64,000 nucleotides of DNA from Trichomonas vaginalis G3 (taxonomy: Eukaryota > Parabasalia > Trichomonadida > Trichomonadidae): assembly GCF_026262505.1 (NCBI RefSeq), contig NC_067207.1, forward strand, positions 31,712,082 to 31,776,081, given 5' to 3'. Under the pieces are notes generated by a model that searched no databases, had not been told where the DNA came from, and saw only the letters and a list, made by a program, of their open reading frames with translations. Positions 59,873-64,000 of the stretch are shown here, piece by piece. The translations under genes and the position numbers were made by a program. How positions within the stretch are numbered: the stretch's first letter is position 1; the number at the start of each line of letters is the position of its first letter.

Positions 59873-60963
59873 GGGTCCACTGTAAAAATTGAAAGTCTCT
59901 CAAAATTGAGAGGCGATTTGCAAATAATCGTTATTGTCTTTTTTCGAAAATCCACTTTTCCTAGTGTTCTGATTAATATTTTGTGAATGCAATAATGAAG
60001 TATATGTTTTTGTAAGATGGTAATATATTCTATAACTTCAAATCGGATAAAAATTGCAAAATCGGCGAGTTTTATAAGAACATGATTTTTTCGAATTTTT
60101 TCGCTTTTGGATGCGTGTTTTGAAAAATAGATATTTTCGAATTTTGATTTTATCTTAAGTATAAATTTTATATTAGGAATTTTTTTGACCTATTTCCAAT
60201 CATTAATTCCGATGTTTTTTTAGGAATTTATTTGAGAAGAAATTAGGAATTTCGCTTTTATGCTATTACAAACTAATATTATGATGCATGTAGTTTATAT
60301 TCATTGAGGCCAATGCCGGGATATCTTGCATTAAAAAAAATTCAAAGAATTGACAATTAGATAGCACAAATTTAATTCTCTAGACAAAGTATTATTGCTT
60401 ATATATTCAAAACATTATCCTTAGTTTTGATATGTTGGCCAAAAATTTTCGTGTTATTTTTTGTGTTTAAGCATAAATTATGTATTTACTTATGAAGGAT
60501 AAGCATTTTATTCATTATCATAAAGATATACCATAACAAATTGATAACATTTAAAAAAAGTGTATTTTAGTGGGTATTATTCTAGCCAATGCCCATTTTT
60601 AAACGATTTAATATTGACCATATCAATAGCCGACTCAATGTAAAAATTTAGATATTATTTTTTTCATTATTCAAACTTTGATAAATTTTAGTATAATAAA
60701 TGATTTTGTTTCGTGTATGATACAGAAATGAAAAGCTTAATTAATATTATTTTGCATTTTTTCAAGAATGTTAGAGTATATCTACATTAAAAAATCAGAT
60801 TCGAACTGCGATACTGCATCAAATTGATGCATATCTGATAAGGATCTCAAAAGAGTAAAGTTAATTTTTTTGAGTTTTTTTAAGTTTTGGGCCTTAGTAA
60901 AACACCATCTCGAGCAATATTTTTGGGACGACAATAGACCTTATTTGGCCTTACAGTGGACCC
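59873..60963. mobile_element. TTAA-flanked MITE B, 1091 bp
   Basis: A perfect inverted pair, TTAAGGGTCCACTGTAA (59869-59885) and TTACAGTGGACCCTTAA (60951-60967). It shares the TTAA at 59869-59872 with MITE A. Near its left end it has CTCTCAAAATTGAGAG, like the palindrome in A, so the two belong to one family group. No gene inside. Confidence 0.75.
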
Positions 60964-62240
60964 TTAACGATAGAAAATTTTTGAAAAAAAAGCCCGGGGA
61001 ATTTTAAGGGTTCCTATACATTGCCTGGCTTTGCATTTTGTGTTGTGCTTGGTACCATTAGTGTTTATACTCATCAATGAATTAAGTGCAATGAGAGTAG
61101 CAGTAAATTGATGAATCAAACATGGATATAATGCAATTAAAAATTTAACATGTTGAAACGAATATGTTGATAGGCAAAAACATTTTTTTCTTCATAGTAG
61201 GCATGTGTGTGTAGAAAAAAGTATACATTAAAATTTAATATCTGGCCTGAAAAAACTGTCTGTAGGAACTCTTTGAAAATGAATACACTTCTGTTTTGGT
61301 GTTGGTTATAATGAGTTATGTTGTAGATACTGTATTTTCTACTTAAGAGGAAAAGATACAGATCAAATGTCGACATCTAAATCTATATTATTAATTAATT
61401 ATCACATAATCATAACAATTATTGTGTGACATTCATGTTATAAGGTGTTTTATGTTTTAGGTACTTTAATATTATTTGACATATTATGAATGTACATAAT
61501 ATATATGAATTTTATCTAGGATTAAATTCTATAATAACATATAATATTGATAATATAAGTCAATAAGTTATAAAATATTATTATGTTTCTAAAATTGTAA
61601 TTTCTTTTTTAAATTAAAAATATTGATACGAACCCATATCGAACTTTTTGAATAACTGAATATCAAAAGTTAATTTCCAGACATTAATATAATGACATGG
61701 ATCATTACATTTGATATAAGCTGTTTATAAACAAATTTTACAAAATCATCAGAGGGATGAGAAGAATTAAGAATTGAAAATTCAAAACACTTTTTGAAGG
61801 TTTGAATAGCTATACATGATATCACTGATTGATTTCATTAATTAGATCTGAATTTTCGTGCCTATTTTGAAATAATAATTTCTCAATATGTATATATATT
61901 GCTTTGAAATCAAAAAATAAATTAAATACATACTGAGGTAATGATGATGTATTTCCATATCGAGCTCAAAATCAATTCAATTTTTAATTTCAAAAAACTC
62001 TGACATGATTATACTTTTTTATGATTACCTGATTTATTCATTTTAGAATAAATAGAATCAAGCTTTGTTAATCAAAACTTTAAAAAGCCCGCCAAAAAAA
62101 AAATTCACAGAAAATAAGCGAAAATAGATTTAAAACAATACTCAAAGATATATTTTCATATGATATGTAATAATATACCTCTCATGCCGTCCTGGAACTA
62201 TTAAATACCAAAATAATTGAATGAAAAATAATCGTTTTTA

Positions 62241-62290
62241 TAGCTCAGCTGTTAAGCTTGTAAGCCCTGGTTCGAACCATAATGATGTAC
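62241..62290 (+). other. tRNA-derived relic without an anticodon arm
   Basis: A perfect A box TAGCTCAGCTG with the D-arm TAGCTCAGCTGTTAAGC, and a B box GGTTCGAACCA only 28 bp further. The sequence between is too short for an anticodon arm. An eight-T run follows at 62295, as after Pol III genes. Looks like a tRNA-derived repeat, not a working tRNA. Confidence 0.45.
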
Positions 62291-62908
62291 GACATTTTTT
62301 TTCTTTTTAAATTTAAATTGCCTTAAATGCTGGTAACCAATATAAGGACTTATTATGTGAATGTATTTAAAATTAAACTTACAAATTCCAAATAATAATA
62401 TTTGAAATTTTATACTAATGATTTTTATTATTATCAAATCTTCTAATTATGGTTCGATTATTGCGAATAAAATTATTCACTCACTTATTGCACGAAATTG
62501 TTTAGAATTTAATCAGATTTTTTATCAGGTCCGCATTTTAAGGGTCTTTGATTTATAAATAATATAATCTTATCAAATTAGAGCTTATCAATATCATAAA
62601 ACCGAATACACTTATTTTCTTTTAATATAATTTTATCTAATTACTTTATTTATTTATGAATTCTTATAATACAATTAGAATATTATCCGAAAATACGAAT
62701 AAAGCAAGAAAACGGAATGATTCATAATATTTCTGATCAATCAACATAAAACTCCAAAACCAAATGTATTTGATCCAAGTTCATACTTTGATATTGATTA
62801 TTTTATCAATACATAATATATAATATCAATTATCTTCTTCCAATGATTAGTCAAACTTTATATACAATCAAAATATGCAAAAAAGAAAAAATTAAAACTC
62901 CAAATTTT

Positions 62909-62975
62909 GTATCGAACCTGCGTCCTTAGTTTTGCCAAATAGGGAGATTTCCCACTATACTATGCTAGGTGACGG
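62909..62975 (-). other. tRNA-like relic (minus strand)
   Basis: On the minus strand TAGCATAGTATAGTGGG resembles a D-arm with A box, and GGTTCGATAC resembles a B box about 50 bp later. The anticodon region is of the right length but the stems do not pair well. Confidence 0.35.
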
Positions 62976-63537
62976 ACCCTGCCAAATTTTCTAGTATAAG
63001 ATGAGTTTCACCAGAATGAAGCTGGTTTGCCAATTTAAGCCAACAAAAATTAAGAAAGCTTTTTGTTTCTTCCGATCTAGCAACCCATGGACTTTGAACC
63101 ACTAAAATCTTGAAAGATATTGATTTGGTAGTACTCGTAGTTATATATTTTTATGTTTAAATTGATATTTATATAAATTGTAAAATATTCAATTATTCCA
63201 TGATATGTTTCCTTTTATGGCTTGCAAATATCATTTTAATAAAGATAAATATACACTAGATTTTATAACTTTTCCAAAATTTTGCATATTAATGAAGAAT
63301 CAAAAGTAATCTGAATGTTATGTATGATAAATCCATAACAATCAGTTTCCTCTAGTGTTACATTCCAATGTATATGTTATTTGAGATTGTTTTTAATGAA
63401 TAATTAAAATATTTGAATATATAATTATGCAAATATCATATTTTTCTTTTAAGACTTTATCCACGTATTTACTACCTAGGGCTGTACAAAATCGAGAAAA
63501 ACATTGCCGTGCGGTAATATAGGGTCAAAAAAATTGC

Positions 63538-63560
63538 GCCTCGGCGGCTCCGCCGCCTCG
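63538..63560. repeat. GC-rich hairpin in host DNA
   Basis: GGCGGC, TCC, GCCGCC forms a 6-bp perfect stem flanked by CCTC and CTCGG repeats in an otherwise AT-rich setting. It resembles the small hairpins in the Polintons but stands alone. Confidence 0.65.
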
Positions 63561-63591
63561 GCACTATTAAGTGCGCATTATATTTAATATG

Positions 63592-63676
63592 TCCTTCTTT
63601 TTTTTTCTTTTTTTTTCTTCTTCTTTTCCTTTCCTTCTTCCTCTCCTTCCTCTTCTTTCCTTCTCCTTCTCTTTTT
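63592..63676. repeat. 85-nt pure pyrimidine tract
   Basis: Only C and T on the plus strand over about 85 bases (CTT/CCTT-rich). Such mirror-like polypurine/polypyrimidine runs can form triplex DNA and slip during replication. The Lys-rich open frame on the minus strand is an artefact of it. Confidence 0.85.
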
Positions 63677-64000
63677 ACAACAAGGTCGAAGATCTTCGAA
63701 TTTGATTGTTGGAAAAGCATCTATTTCAGATAAAGGATGCCTTTCTCACAGTCAACATACGAGGGTCCTGGCTGAAACGTTCTCAAAAAGCCTGAGATGG
63801 TAATTCTCTGATCACTCATAGCTGGGCAGGTAGTCATTGCTGACAATACCTGTCTTTATGCATGCACGCTTTCATGTATATGGGTTTACACTATCAATTC
63901 GCAAAGTTGTTCCGAATTCTTCCAAAATGGAAGGACCCGAAACAACTTTGCTTGTTAACGATACAGACGCATTACTTTGCATTGATACTGTGCTGAGTTG

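Larger units (their letters stand above)
60968..64000. other. 3-kb AT-rich gene-free region
   Basis: No coding region that I can support. It holds two tRNA-like relics (62241 and 62909), a GC-rich hairpin (63538), a pyrimidine tract (63592) and otherwise low-complexity AT sequence. From about 63700 the composition becomes more balanced, which may be the edge of another unit that continues beyond the window. Confidence 0.5.

Noticed and set aside
61137-61376. 79-aa minus-strand ORF
   Set aside because: Low-complexity Phe/Tyr/Leu composition, no initiator, no homology that I recognise.
63472-63720. Lys/Arg-rich open frame on the minus strand
   Set aside because: Produced by the polypyrimidine tract; no start context or conserved part.

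Overview
The window looks like a parabasalid (trichomonad) nuclear genome. It is AT-rich and its protein genes show no introns. The 547-aa gene at 57077 and the MULE transposase at 29289 have a TCA-type initiator 6-8 bases before the ATG, as trichomonad genes do. Stop codons are followed at once by TAAA-like signals. Host families are trichomonad in flavour: a tubulin-tyrosine-ligase-like enzyme, a probable exomer/ChAPs protein and a beta-helix surface-protein fragment. Species cannot be fixed from the sequence alone.

Most of the window is mobile DNA. Two sibling Polinton/Maverick elements lie in the same orientation, about 5 kb apart: element 1 at 265-20780 and element 2 at 25943-53714. Each has long terminal inverted repeats (TIRs) starting AGTTAGTAT. 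They share a core of protein-primed PolB, retrovirus-like integrase, A32-type packaging ATPase, double-jelly-roll major capsid protein, penton-like proteins, a long fiber-like protein with a phage tail-collar-like end, and small unknown proteins. The cores are nearly identical, so both elements are young fossils. Both are broken: element 1 has roughly ten breaks, element 2 roughly half a dozen plus one large nested insertion. They differ in three modules: the gene carried in the TIRs, the KilA-N cassette between integrase and PolB, and the sequence of a palindromic iteron.

Element 2 carries a Russian-doll insertion at 27560-32410. An outer MULE-like element contains an AT satellite, which holds a long-armed foldback element, which holds an intact MULE (28534-30943) with 9-bp target duplications. 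A half copy of the foldback lies at 54069-54740.

Between the Polintons (20781-25942) are the tail of an acidic host ORF, a damaged hAT-like transposase gene, a TTAA-flanked MITE split by a 1489-bp hAT-type MITE with a clear 8-bp target duplication, and a beta-helix surface-protein fragment that Polinton 2 interrupts in phase. To the right (54741-64000) come two intact host genes, then two adjacent TTAA MITEs, then about 3 kb of AT-rich DNA with tRNA-like relics and an 85-nt pyrimidine tract.
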